Assembly (NCBI GenBank): GCA_035652335.1
Contig: DASRDZ010000072.1
Location: 29,397 to 93,396 of the forward strand
DNA: 64,000 bases
Direction of reading: 5' to 3'
Source: DASRDZ01 sp035652335
Lineage (GTDB): Bacteria > Chloroflexota > Dormibacteria > Aeolococcales > Aeolococcaceae
A program made the translations under genes and the position numbers. Below the pieces are notes generated by a model that was not told the origin of the DNA, ran no database searches, and worked only from the letters and a program-made list of their open reading frames with translations. Shown here in pieces: positions 44,593 through 54,873 of this stretch. Position 1 is the stretch's first letter; each line of letters starts with the position of its first letter.

Positions 44593-46518
44593 CTACGCTC
44601 CCGCTGCCGCCTGCGGCTGGTCGCCGCTCAGGCGAGCCTCGGTCTCCTCGATGATGCGGCCCATCTCGGCGTTGTCCATGGTCTCCACCTCGATGAGCCG
44701 CTCGGCGAGGGCGCGGAGCACCGCCTCGCGCTGGCGGAGCACCTCCTTGGCGCGGAGGAAGGCGGAGTCGACGAGGTGGTGCACCTCCTGGTCGATCTCG
44801 CCGGCGACCTCCTCGGAGTAGTTGCGCTGCTCGCCGAGGTCGCGGCCGAGGAAGACCAGCTCCTCCTTGGTGCCGAAGGCGAGCGGGCCGAGCTTGTCGC
44901 TCATGCCCCACTCGGTGACCATCTTGCGGGCCAGCGACGTCGCCTTGCGGATGTCGTCGGAGGCGCCGGTGGTGATGTTCTTCTCGCCGAGGATCAGCTC
45001 CTCGGCGCAGCGCCCGCCGAGGATCTGGGCCAGCTGGTCGACCAGCTCCGCCTTGCTGACCAGGTACTTGTCCTCCTGGGGCAGCGAGAGCGTCCAGCCC
45101 AGGGCCATGCCGCGCGACACGATGCTGATCTTGTGCACCGGGTCGGTGTGCTCCAGCGTCCAGCCGACCAGCGCGTGCCCCATCTCGTGGTACGCGATGG
45201 TCGCCTTCTCCTTCTCGGAGATCATCCGCGACTTCCGCTCGGGACCGGCGATGACGCGCGCGATCGCCTCCTCGAGGTCCTTCATGCCGATGACCTTGCG
45301 GTTGCCGCGGGCGGCGAGGATGGCCGCCTCGTTGATGAGGTTGGAGAGGTCGGCGCCGGAGAAGCCGGGCGTCTGCCTGGCCAGTGTCTCCAGCTCGACG
45401 GACGGGTCGAGGGGCTTGTTGCGCGCGTGCACCTCGAGGATCGCCTTGCGGCCGCGGATGTCGGGACGGTCGAGGGTGACGTGGCGGTCGAAGCGACCGG
45501 GCCGCAGCAGTGCGGGGTCGAGGACGTCGGGCCGGTTGGTGGCGGCGATGACGATGACGTGGGTCGCGGTCTCGAAGCCGTCCATCTCGACGAGAAGCTG
45601 GTTCAAGGTCTGCTCGCGCTCGTCGTGGCCGCCGCCGAGACCCGCGCCGCGCTGCCGGCCGACGGCGTCGATCTCGTCGACGAAGACGATGCAGGGCGAG
45701 TTCTTCTTGGCCTGGTCGAAGAGGTCGCGCACGCGTGAAGCGCCGACGCCGACGAACATCTCCACGAACTCCGAGCCGGAGATGGAGAAGAACGGCACGC
45801 CCGCCTCGCCGGCGACGGCCTTGGACAGCAGGGTCTTGCCGGTGCCGGGCGGACCGACCAGCAGCACGCCCTTGGGGATGCGCGCGCCGACGGCGGTGAA
45901 CTTGTCCGGGTACTTGAGGAACTCGACGATCTCGGTCAGCTCGACCTTGGCCTCCTCGACGCCCGCGACGTCGTTGAAGGTGACCGCCGGCTTGTCACCC
46001 GCCAGCAGTCGCGCGCGGCTGCGGCCGAATGACATGGCCTGGTTGTTCCCGCTCTGCGTCTGCCGCAGCATGTACCACATGAAGCCTGCGATCAGGACCA
46101 GCAGGACCAGGTTGGGGAGGATGATGCTCCACAAGAAATTGCCTCCCCCGTTGGTGTCGTCACGGAAGTTGAAGAAGTTGTTGGCGCTGAACAGCGCGTT
46201 GATGTCGGTGTTCGGGGCGACGGTGGTCCGAGCCTTCTGGCCGTTGGCCGCGTACCAGTCGACGGTCTGACTGTCGCCTTCGACCACGGTCTGCTGGCTG
46301 GGGTCGTCCGAGATGATATTCGCCTTGTCGCTGCAGTCCAGGCCCGAGCTGCCGCCACCGCCGTGGCAGGACTTGTAGGCCACCAGCGCTTTGGAGAGGT
46401 CTCCCGCCGAGCGCTCGTTGGGACCCTGGCTGGGAAAGCTCTTGTATGCCAGCAGCGCGACCATGGCGATCGCAGCGAACAGCAGGAAATAGATGAGCGA
46501 GCGCCGCTGGCCTCTCAT
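44593..46518 (-). CDS. ftsH: ATP-dependent zinc metalloprotease FtsH
   Basis: Membrane AAA+ protease, 641 residues. Helix at about 8-25, an extracytoplasmic domain with a Cys pair (Cys51, Cys62), second helix about 130-150, AAA module with Walker A GPPGTGKT (222-229), Walker B FVDEIDAVG, arginine-finger region RPGRFDRHV, then the M41 protease with HEMGH at 444-448. ATG at 46518, ten bases past tilS, as in the common tilS-ftsH arrangement though hpt is absent here. Confidence 0.97.
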   Translation of the reverse strand: MRGQRRSLIYFLLFAAIAMVALLAYKSFPSQGPNERSAGDLSKALVAYKSCHGGGGSSGLDCSDKANIISDDPSQQTVVEGDSQTVDWYAANGQKARTTVAPNTDINALFSANNFFNFRDDTNGGGNFLWSIILPNLVLLVLIAGFMWYMLRQTQSGNNQAMSFGRSRARLLAGDKPAVTFNDVAGVEEAKVELTEIVEFLKYPDKFTAVGARIPKGVLLVGPPGTGKTLLSKAVAGEAGVPFFSISGSEFVEMFVGVGASRVRDLFDQAKKNSPCIVFVDEIDAVGRQRGAGLGGGHDEREQTLNQLLVEMDGFETATHVIVIAATNRPDVLDPALLRPGRFDRHVTLDRPDIRGRKAILEVHARNKPLDPSVELETLARQTPGFSGADLSNLINEAAILAARGNRKVIGMKDLEEAIARVIAGPERKSRMISEKEKATIAYHEMGHALVGWTLEHTDPVHKISIVSRGMALGWTLSLPQEDKYLVSKAELVDQLAQILGGRCAEELILGEKNITTGASDDIRKATSLARKMVTEWGMSDKLGPLAFGTKEELVFLGRDLGEQRNYSEEVAGEIDQEVHHLVDSAFLRAKEVLRQREAVLRALAERLIEVETMDNAEMGRIIEETEARLSGDQPQAAAGA

Positions 46519-46528
46519 GGGCGGCAGT

Positions 46529-47338
46529 CTAGCATGGGGTCTCTGCAGCCCCTGTTCGTTGCAGGAGCGTGGTCGGCGGTGACCCGGCCGTGGCCGCCTC
46601 GGTCTCGGCGGCGAGGCGGCGCTGGTGCTCGGCGAGGGCGATGAGCCGCCTGCGCGCCGCCGGGAACACCTCTTCCAATGCGGGGATCAGCTGGTGGCGC
46701 ACACGGCTGCGCAGGAAGCGCGGGTCGGCGTTCGAGGGGTCGTCGAGGACGGGCAGGGACAGCGCGACGCAGTAGGCCGCCGTCTGGGCGCGCCAGACGC
46801 CGAGCAGCGGCCGGGCGAGCATGCCGTCGCGGGGCGACATCGCCCGCAGCGCGCGCGGCGTGGCGCCGGACAGCGCGCGCATCAGCACCGTCTCGGCCTG
46901 GTCGTCGGCGGTGTGGCCGAGCGCCATGGCGGTGGCGCCGACCTCGGCGGCCAGCTCGCGGAGCACGGCGTGGCGGGCGGCGCGGGCGCGGTCCTGGAGC
47001 GAGCCGCCGGGCTCGACCTCGACCCGCAGCGCGTGGAAGGGCAGGCCGCGGCCGGCGGCGAGAAGGCGGACCGGCCCGGCCTCCTCCGCCGAGCCGTCCC
47101 GCAGCCCGTGGTCGACGTGCGCGACGTGGAGGTCGAGACGGCGCGGCGGGGCCAGGCGGGCGAGGGCGTCGAGCAGCGCCGTGGAGTCCGGACCGCCGCT
47201 GCAGGCGACGACGACGCGCTCGCCGGGCCGGAGCACCCCCTCGCGGTCGAGGGCCCGGGCCACCGCGCGGCGCACCCTGGCCACCTCGGGCACGCGCTGC
47301 GCGGCGGGCAGGGTCGGGGCGGGCGGCGGCACGGTCAT
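46529..47338 (-). CDS. tilS: tRNA(Ile)-lysidine synthase, short form
   Basis: Changes the wobble C of tRNA-Ile(CAU) to lysidine so it reads AUA. 269 residues: PP-loop domain with VVACSGGPDSTALLDAL, HVAHVDHGLRDGSAEEA, ALGHTADDQAETVLMR and ARPLLGV, then DDPSNADPRFLRSRVRHQLIP. It stops after the N-terminal domain; the C-terminal tRNA-binding domains of E. coli TilS are missing, as in many actinobacterial homologues. ATG at 47338. Confidence 0.93.
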   Translation of the reverse strand: MTVPPPAPTLPAAQRVPEVARVRRAVARALDREGVLRPGERVVVACSGGPDSTALLDALARLAPPRRLDLHVAHVDHGLRDGSAEEAGPVRLLAAGRGLPFHALRVEVEPGGSLQDRARAARHAVLRELAAEVGATAMALGHTADDQAETVLMRALSGATPRALRAMSPRDGMLARPLLGVWRAQTAAYCVALSLPVLDDPSNADPRFLRSRVRHQLIPALEEVFPAARRRLIALAEHQRRLAAETEAATAGSPPTTLLQRTGAAETPC

Positions 47339-47445
47339 GGCGATTGTCCGAGCACGATACGGGACCAACGGCTCTGTCGCCGCCCGGTGCAGTCCCCCAG
47401 CGTTGGACGGGCAGGAGGGCCGGGGCCGACAGGGGGACCTTCGAG

Positions 47446-48513
47446 ATGCGCATCCGACGACGCGGTGCCGCCGCGCTCTTCATCGCCGCGACGGTCGCCA
47501 CCAGCACAGCGGCCGTCGCCGCCGCGACCCCGAGCTTCCGCACCGTCACGGTGATGACCCGCAACCTCTACTTCGGGACCGACCTGACGCCGATCCTCCA
47601 GGCCCAGACGCAGCTCCAGCTCTTCCTCGCAGTGGGCACGGCGTACGGCCAGGTGGTGGCCTCGGACATCCCGGCGCGGGCAGAGCGCACCGCCGAGGAG
47701 ATCGCCGCGACCACACCGGACCTCGTCGGCTTGCAGGAAGCGGCCCTGTGGGGCGTGGCGCCCTTCAGCGATCCCGCGGCGGTGACCCCGACGTACGACT
47801 TCGTACAGCTCATCGTCGCCGACCTCGGCGCCCTCGGCTACTCGTACACGCCCGCGGCCAGCTCGGTGAACTTCCAGGCAGAAGCCCCTGGGCTGCTCAC
47901 CAGCGGTCCCGCGTACGTCGCGTTCACCGACCGCGACGTCATCCTCGCCCGCACCGAGGCGAAGATGAGCGTCGCCAACCCGCAGCACGGCCACTACTCC
48001 GTCGCGGTGACCCTCAACAGCCCCACGCTGGGGATCGTGACCGTGCCGCGCGGCTGGGCCTCGGTCGACGCCACCCTCCGCGGCACGACCTTCCGCTTCG
48101 TCGACACGCATCTCGAGGCCTACTCGTCCCTGGTGCGCAACGCCGAGGCCGGAGAGCTCACAACGATGCTCAGCGCCTACGACGGCCAGCTCGTCGTCGC
48201 CGGTGACTTCAACTCCTCGGCGCCGCCGGCGGGCGCCGACGACTCGGCCGCGTACAGCTGGATGGCGGCGCAGGGCTACGCCGACGGATGGCTCGCCAAG
48301 CCGCGTCCGGTCAGCGGCTTCAGCTGCTGCCAGGACGGGTCGCTGACCAACGCCGTCTCCCAGATGAACGAGCGCATCGACCTCGTCTTCCTCCGCAACG
48401 GGCCGGCGGCGCTCGGGATGGAGCTGGTCGGCGACCAGCTTGCGGACCGCACGGCGGGCGGGCTGTGGCCCTCCGACCACGCCGGTGTGGTCGCCGACGT
48501 GCGGATCGCGTAG
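47446..48513 (+). CDS. Secreted endonuclease/exonuclease/phosphatase family protein
   Basis: 355 residues. Signal peptide 1-27 (MRIRRRGAAALFIAATVATS... ending AVAAA). EEP motifs: MTRNLYFGTDL (Asn), LVGLQEAAL (Glu), VDTHLEAYS, VVAGDFNSS (Asp and Asn), MNERIDLVFL (Asp) and WPSDHAGVVADV (His), so the active site is complete. Also a CC pair in GFSCCQDGSL. Possible nuclease, sphingomyelinase or phospholipid phosphatase; the substrate cannot be chosen. ATG at 47446. Stands alone on the plus strand, divergent from tilS. Confidence 0.85.
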   Translation: MRIRRRGAAALFIAATVATSTAAVAAATPSFRTVTVMTRNLYFGTDLTPILQAQTQLQLFLAVGTAYGQVVASDIPARAERTAEEIAATTPDLVGLQEAALWGVAPFSDPAAVTPTYDFVQLIVADLGALGYSYTPAASSVNFQAEAPGLLTSGPAYVAFTDRDVILARTEAKMSVANPQHGHYSVAVTLNSPTLGIVTVPRGWASVDATLRGTTFRFVDTHLEAYSSLVRNAEAGELTTMLSAYDGQLVVAGDFNSSAPPAGADDSAAYSWMAAQGYADGWLAKPRPVSGFSCCQDGSLTNAVSQMNERIDLVFLRNGPAALGMELVGDQLADRTAGGLWPSDHAGVVADVRIA

Positions 48514-48587
48514 CCCCGACCGGACTTCGCTTGGGGCGGCCCGCGCCGCGCGAGTCGCCCCTTTCGCGGCCTCCGCATACTGCCGGT

Positions 48588-49598
<1,011 letters not shown>

Positions 49599-49608
49599 AC
49601 TCGCGGGC

Positions 49609-52600
49609 ATGGCAGCCCGCTCGTCCTCACCCCTGGCGCGCTTCACCCCGGCGGCGCGGGGCTGGTTCGAGTCGAGCTTCGAGGCGCCCACGGCGGTGCA
49701 GTCGCAGGGATGGTCGGCGGTCGCGGCGGGCGAGCACACGCTGATGTGCGCGCCCACCGGCAGCGGCAAGACGCTGGCCGCCTTCCTCTGGTCGATCGAC
49801 CGCCTGCTCAGCGAACCGCCGCCGGCCGAGGCGGAGCGCTGCCGGGTCCTCTACATCTCGCCGCTCAAGGCGCTCACCGTCGACGTCGAGCGCAACCTGC
49901 GTGCGCCGCTCCGAGGCATCGCGCTGCAGGCGGAGCGCATGGGCGTCGCCGTGCCCGACGTCGCCGTCGCGGTGCGGACCGGCGACACGCCGTCCGCCGA
50001 GCGCGCGCGCATGGAGAGGCACCCGCCCGACATCCTCATCACCACGCCGGAATCGCTCTTCCTCATGCTCACCAGCAACGCGCGCCGCATCCTCGGGTCG
50101 GTGCGCTGGGTGATCGTCGACGAGATCCACTCGGTGGCCGCCAGCAAGCGCGGCGCGCACCTGGCCCTGTCGCTGGAGAGGCTCTGCGCGCTGACCGAGC
50201 GCGAGCCGCAACGCATCGGGCTCTCCGCGACGCAGAAGCCCCTCTCCGAGATCGCCCGCTTCCTGGGCGGGACGGACCGTCCGGTCAGGATCGTCGACAT
50301 CGGCGAGCGCAAGACGCTGGAGCTGCGCGTCGAGGTGCCGGTCGAGGACATGGCTGCCCTGGAGCGCGGCGTGGAGATGCGCAGCGGCCCCGCGGCGGCG
50401 ATCGGCGACGATCCCGGCTCGCCGCGGCGGAGCATCTGGCCGGCCATCCATCCGCGCCTCCTCGAGCTGATCCGCGAGCACCGCTCCACCATCATCTTCG
50501 TCAACTCGCGGCGTCTCGCCGAGCGGCTGGCGGCCAAGCTCAACGAGCTGGCCGGCACCGAGCTGGTGCGCGCCCACCACGGCTCGATCGCACGCGAGCA
50601 GCGGGTCGCCGTCGAGGACGCGCTGAAGCAGGGCCGGCTGCCCGCCATCGTCGCCACGTCGTCGCTGGAGCTGGGCATCGACATGGGCGCTGTCGACCTG
50701 GTCATCCAGGTGGAGGCGCCGACCAGCGTGGCCTCGGGAATGCAGCGCATCGGCCGCGCCGGGCACAGCGTCGGCGACGTCTCGCGCGGCGTCGTCTTCC
50801 CCAAGTTCCGCGGCGACCTGCTGGAGTGCGCCACCGTGGTGCAGCGCATGCTCGACGGCGAGATCGAGACGACCCAGGTGCCGCGCAATCCGGTCGACGT
50901 GCTGGCCCAGCACGTGGTCGCCATGTGCGCGATGGACGAGTGGCGCACCGACGAGATGCGCTCGCTGGTGCGGCGTGCGTCTCCCTTCGGCGAGCTGGGG
51001 GATCGCGCCTTCGAGGCGGTGCTCGAGATGCTCGCCGGCGCGTATCCCGCCGACGAGTTCGCCGAGCTGCGTCCGCGCATCGTGTGGGACCGCATCGCCG
51101 GGACCATCCGCGGCCGCGCCGGCGCGCAGCGCCTGGCGGTGACCAGCGGCGGCACCATCCCCGACCGCGGGCTCTACGCGGTGACGCTCTTCGAGGACGG
51201 ACGCCGGGTCGGCGAACTCGACGAGGAGATGGTCTACGAGACCCGTCCCGGCGAGGTCTTCATCCTGGGTGCGACGTCCTGGCGCATCGCCGACATCACG
51301 CCGTCGCAGGTGCAGGTGACCCCCGCTCCCGGCGAGCCCGGGCGCATCGCCTTCTGGCACGGCGACACCGTGGGGCGTCCCGTCGAGCTGGGGCTCGCGC
51401 TGGGGCGCACCATCCGAGAACTGGCCGAATCCGGCGAGAACGCGGCGGTGCAGCGGCTGCGTGAGCGGTCGGCCTTCGACGAGAGCGCGGCACGCAACCT
51501 GCTCGCCTACCTGCGCGACCAGCGCGAGGCGACCGGCGCGCTGCCCGACGACCGCACCGTCGTGGTCGAGCGCTTCCGCGACCAGCTCGGCGACTGGCGC
51601 GTCTGCGTGCTCTCCTGCCTCGGTGCGCGCGTGCACGCGCCCTGGTCGCTGGCGGTGGAGGCGCGGCTGCGCGATCGCTACGACGCCGACGTGCAGGCGA
51701 TCCACAGCGACGACGGCTTCGCCCTGCGGCTGCCCGACGTCGACCGTCCACCGCCGGTCGAGGACCTGCTCGTCGAGCCCGAGGAGGTCGACGACCTGGT
51801 GACCGAGCAGCTGGCCGGCTCGGCGCTGTTCGCCGCCCGCTTCCGCGAGAACGCCGCCCGCGCGCTGCTGCTTCCCCGGCGCCGCCCCGGCGAGCGGACG
51901 CCGCTGTGGAAGCAGCGTCAGCGCTCCCACGATCTGCTCCAGGTGGCCGGCCGGCACCCCTCGTTCCCCATCCTGGTGGAGACCTACCGCGAGTGCCTTT
52001 CGGACGTCTTCGACATGACCGCACTGCGCACGCTGATGTCCGACCTGCGTTCGCGCCGAGTCCGCCTCGCGGTGGCCGACACCGAGCGGGCCTCGCCGTT
52101 CTCCTCGTCGCTGCTCTTCGACTACGTCGCCCAGTTCATGTACGAGGGCGACGCGCCGCTCGCCGAGCGCCGCGCCCAGGCGCTGGCACTCGACCGCGAC
52201 CTGCTGGCCGAGCTGCTGGGCAGCGCGGAGCTGCGCGAGCTGCTCGACCCCGAGGCGGTGGCGCTGCTGGAGCTGGAGCTGCAGGGCCTGCTCCGGGATC
52301 GCTTCCCCCGCGACGCCGACGAGGCGCACGACCTGCTGCGCCGCCTCGGCGACCTCGACGACGACGAGTGCGAGGCGCGCGGGATCACCGCGGAATGGCG
52401 GCACGACCTGCTGCGCACGCGTCGCGTCGCGCGCGTCCACCTGGGGGGCGCGCATCGACTCATCGCGGCGGAGGACGTCGCGCTCTACCGCGACGCGCTC
52501 GGTGTGGCGCCGCCCCCGGGCATGCCCGAGGCGTTCCTCGCCTCGCCCGACGATCCGCTGCCGGCGCTGCTGCTCCGCTACGCGCGGACGCACGTCCCGT

Positions 52601-53994
52601 TCGTCGCCGAGGACCCGGCGCGGCGCTGGGGCCTGCCGCTCCGCGACGTGCACGCGGCGCTGTCGCGGCTGGCCGAGGCCGGCGCGGTCCTGGAGGGCGA
52701 GTTCCGGCCGGGCGGCAGCGGGCGCGAGTGGTGCCACCCCGAGGTGCTGCGCAGCCTCCGCCGCCGCAGCCTCGCCGCGCTGCGCCGGGAGATCGAGCCG
52801 GTTGCGGCAGAAACTCTCGGTCGCTTCCTGCCGGCGTGGCAGGGCGTGGGCGCAGACGGCGGCGACGGGGTCCTGCAGCAGCTGCAGGGCCTGGCCCTGC
52901 CGGTGTCCGTGCTGGAGCGCGACGTCCTGGCCAGCCGCGTCCCGGCGTACTCGCCGCGGCTGCTCGACGAGATGATCTCGATGGGTGAGGTGGCCTGGGT
53001 CGGCCGCGGTGCGCTGGGCAGCGGCGACGGGCGCGTCGCGCTCTACCTGCGCTCCGACGCCGCGGCGCTGGTGCCCGAGCCGGTCGACCCGCCCGACGGC
53101 GAGCTGCACGCGCGCCTCCGCGTCGAGCTCGCCCGGCGGGGCGCGTCGTTCTTCACCGACCTGCTGCGCGCGATCCCCGGCGACGTCGACGAGCTGGTCG
53201 ACGCGCTGTGGGACCTGGTCTGGTCCGGCGAGGTGACCAACGACACCTTCGCGCCGCTGCGCGCGCTGGGTCCGCGCACCCGCGGTGGCGCCGCGCAGCG
53301 TCCGTCCCGGCGGCCGCTGATGCGCCTCGCGCCGCCGCGCGCCGCGGGCCGCTGGTCCCTGGTGGCGGGATTGCGCGAGCCCGCAAGGACGCCGACCGAG
53401 CGCCTGCACGCCATCTGCGGCGTGCTGCTGCAGCGGCACGGTGTGCTCACCCGCGAGGCCGTCCTCGCCGAGGGCGTCCCCGGCGGCTTCGCCGGCCTCT
53501 ACCCGGTGCTGCGCGCCATGGAGGAGGCGGGACGGATCCGCCGCGGCTACTTCGTCGACGGCCTCGGCGGCTCGCAGTTCGCCCTGCCGGGCGCCGTCGA
53601 CCGCCTCCGCGCCGAGGCGCAGAGCGAGGCGCGGGTGGTCGCCCTCAGCGCCGTCGACCCGGCCAACCCCTACGGCGTCACCCTGCCCTGGCCCGGCTCG
53701 ACCCTGCGCACGGCGCGGACGGCGGGCGCCTTCGTCGTCCTCGACGCCGGCGTGCTGCGCCTCTACCTCGAACGTGGCGGTCGCTCCCTCGCCACCTTCG
53801 GCGACGTCGCCCCGCAGCATCTGCGGGCGCTCGCAGGGGCGGCGACGCGCGCGGGACGGCTGGAGATCGTCAGCGTCGACGGCGGACCCGTGCACGCCAG
53901 CGCGGTGGCCCAGGTGATGCGCGAGAGCGGCTTCGGACCGACACCGCGCGGCCTCGTCCACTGGGGTGAGCGGCGCGCCCTGGTCGGCGCCTGA
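49609..53994 (+). CDS. lhr: Lhr-type DEAD/DEAH-box helicase, long form
   Basis: 1461-residue ATP-dependent 3'-5' DNA/RNA helicase of the large Lhr class. RecA-like domain 1 with Walker A PTGSGKT at 49-55 and DEIH at 171-174, SATQKPL; domain 2 with TIIFVNSRRLAERLAAKL, ATSSLELGIDMG and QRIGRAGHSVG. Then a winged-helix and beta-barrel core and the long Lhr C-terminal domain (from about 870) built of tandem winged helices. In mycobacteria Lhr is DNA-damage induced. The ATG at 49609 is clear. Its TGA overlaps the ATG of nei2 (TGATG), so the two are co-translated. Confidence 0.95.
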   Translation: MAARSSSPLARFTPAARGWFESSFEAPTAVQSQGWSAVAAGEHTLMCAPTGSGKTLAAFLWSIDRLLSEPPPAEAERCRVLYISPLKALTVDVERNLRAPLRGIALQAERMGVAVPDVAVAVRTGDTPSAERARMERHPPDILITTPESLFLMLTSNARRILGSVRWVIVDEIHSVAASKRGAHLALSLERLCALTEREPQRIGLSATQKPLSEIARFLGGTDRPVRIVDIGERKTLELRVEVPVEDMAALERGVEMRSGPAAAIGDDPGSPRRSIWPAIHPRLLELIREHRSTIIFVNSRRLAERLAAKLNELAGTELVRAHHGSIAREQRVAVEDALKQGRLPAIVATSSLELGIDMGAVDLVIQVEAPTSVASGMQRIGRAGHSVGDVSRGVVFPKFRGDLLECATVVQRMLDGEIETTQVPRNPVDVLAQHVVAMCAMDEWRTDEMRSLVRRASPFGELGDRAFEAVLEMLAGAYPADEFAELRPRIVWDRIAGTIRGRAGAQRLAVTSGGTIPDRGLYAVTLFEDGRRVGELDEEMVYETRPGEVFILGATSWRIADITPSQVQVTPAPGEPGRIAFWHGDTVGRPVELGLALGRTIRELAESGENAAVQRLRERSAFDESAARNLLAYLRDQREATGALPDDRTVVVERFRDQLGDWRVCVLSCLGARVHAPWSLAVEARLRDRYDADVQAIHSDDGFALRLPDVDRPPPVEDLLVEPEEVDDLVTEQLAGSALFAARFRENAARALLLPRRRPGERTPLWKQRQRSHDLLQVAGRHPSFPILVETYRECLSDVFDMTALRTLMSDLRSRRVRLAVADTERASPFSSSLLFDYVAQFMYEGDAPLAERRAQALALDRDLLAELLGSAELRELLDPEAVALLELELQGLLRDRFPRDADEAHDLLRRLGDLDDDECEARGITAEWRHDLLRTRRVARVHLGGAHRLIAAEDVALYRDALGVAPPPGMPEAFLASPDDPLPALLLRYARTHVPFVAEDPARRWGLPLRDVHAALSRLAEAGAVLEGEFRPGGSGREWCHPEVLRSLRRRSLAALRREIEPVAAETLGRFLPAWQGVGADGGDGVLQQLQGLALPVSVLERDVLASRVPAYSPRLLDEMISMGEVAWVGRGALGSGDGRVALYLRSDAAALVPEPVDPPDGELHARLRVELARRGASFFTDLLRAIPGDVDELVDALWDLVWSGEVTNDTFAPLRALGPRTRGGAAQRPSRRPLMRLAPPRAAGRWSLVAGLREPARTPTERLHAICGVLLQRHGVLTREAVLAEGVPGGFAGLYPVLRAMEEAGRIRRGYFVDGLGGSQFALPGAVDRLRAEAQSEARVVALSAVDPANPYGVTLPWPGSTLRTARTAGAFVVLDAGVLRLYLERGGRSLATFGDVAPQHLRALAGAATRAGRLEIVSVDGGPVHASAVAQVMRESGFGPTPRGLVHWGERRALVGA

Positions 53995-54767
53995 TGCCCG
54001 AGGGTGACACCATCTGGCGCACCGCCGCGGCGCTGCGCCGGCGTCTCGACGGGCACACCGTCACCTCGGCGAGGCCGGCACGCACGCTGGGGCGGCTGGG
54101 CGGCCGTCGCATCACCGGCGTCGAGCCCGTCGGCAAGCACCTCTTCATCCGCTTCGACAACGGCCTCTCCCTGCACACCCACATGCGCATGGACGGCGCC
54201 TGGCACGTCTACGCGCCCGGCGAGCGCTGGCGCAGGCCGGAGCGTCTCGCCCGCGCCGTGCTGGAGACCGACGACACCGTCGCCGTGTGCTTCCTCGCCC
54301 CGCTCGTGGAATTGGTCAGGGACGGCAGCAACTCGGTGGGCCATCTCGGTCCCGACGTCCTCGGCGAGGGCTTCGACGTGCAGGTCGTGGCGCAGCGTGC
54401 CCGCGCCAGCCGCTTCGGCACGCTCGGCGAGGTGCTGCTCGACCAGCGCGTCTGCGCCGGGATCGGCAACATCCACAAGTGCAACTCGCTGTGGCAGCTC
54501 CGGCTCGATCCGTGGCGCAGCGTGGCGGACACCGACGACGCGACGCTGGCGGAGCTCTTCGCCACCGCCCGCGACCGCATCCGGCGCAGCGCGGTGGCGC
54601 GCGGCTTCGCCCCCGCGCCGGCGGTGCACGGCCGCGGCGGCCGCCCCTGTCCCCGCTGCGGCACGCCGATCTCGGTGCGCGCCCAGGGCGAGCAGGCGCG
54701 CCTCACCTACTGGTGCACGCGGTGCCAGCCGCCGACCCCTGTTGCTGCGAGCCAAAAAACTCTGTAG
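53994..54767 (+). CDS. Nei2-type endonuclease VIII / formamidopyrimidine-DNA glycosylase family
   Basis: 257 residues. MPEGDTIWR gives the catalytic N-terminal Pro2 and Glu3 of the Fpg/Nei bifunctional glycosylases and the DTIW signature of actinobacterial Nei2. GKHLFIRFDNGLSLHTHMRMDG, LLDQRVCAGIGNIHKCNSL (H2TH helix) and the zinc finger CPRCGTPISVRAQGEQARLTYWCTRC complete the fold. Removes oxidised bases and cleaves the abasic site. Overlaps lhr, giving a helicase-glycosylase repair pair. Confidence 0.92.
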   Translation: MPEGDTIWRTAAALRRRLDGHTVTSARPARTLGRLGGRRITGVEPVGKHLFIRFDNGLSLHTHMRMDGAWHVYAPGERWRRPERLARAVLETDDTVAVCFLAPLVELVRDGSNSVGHLGPDVLGEGFDVQVVAQRARASRFGTLGEVLLDQRVCAGIGNIHKCNSLWQLRLDPWRSVADTDDATLAELFATARDRIRRSAVARGFAPAPAVHGRGGRPCPRCGTPISVRAQGEQARLTYWCTRCQPPTPVAASQKTL

Positions 54768-54873
54768 ACGCGTAGTGACGGACTCCCGTCCGCGCCCTGT
54801 TGTATAGCCCGCGGACGGACGACATCCCACATCGTGCTCTGGCTGCACCGTCCCGGCCAGGCGGGGGCCACAC

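Noticed and set aside
48514..48587. SAM riboswitch upstream of mtnA
   Set aside because: Only 74 bases with no conserved S-box or SAM-II elements visible.
49627..53961. 1444-codon minus-strand frame opposite lhr
   Set aside because: Antisense shadow of the Lhr helicase; no domain, no ribosome site, and the forward frame carries all helicase motifs.
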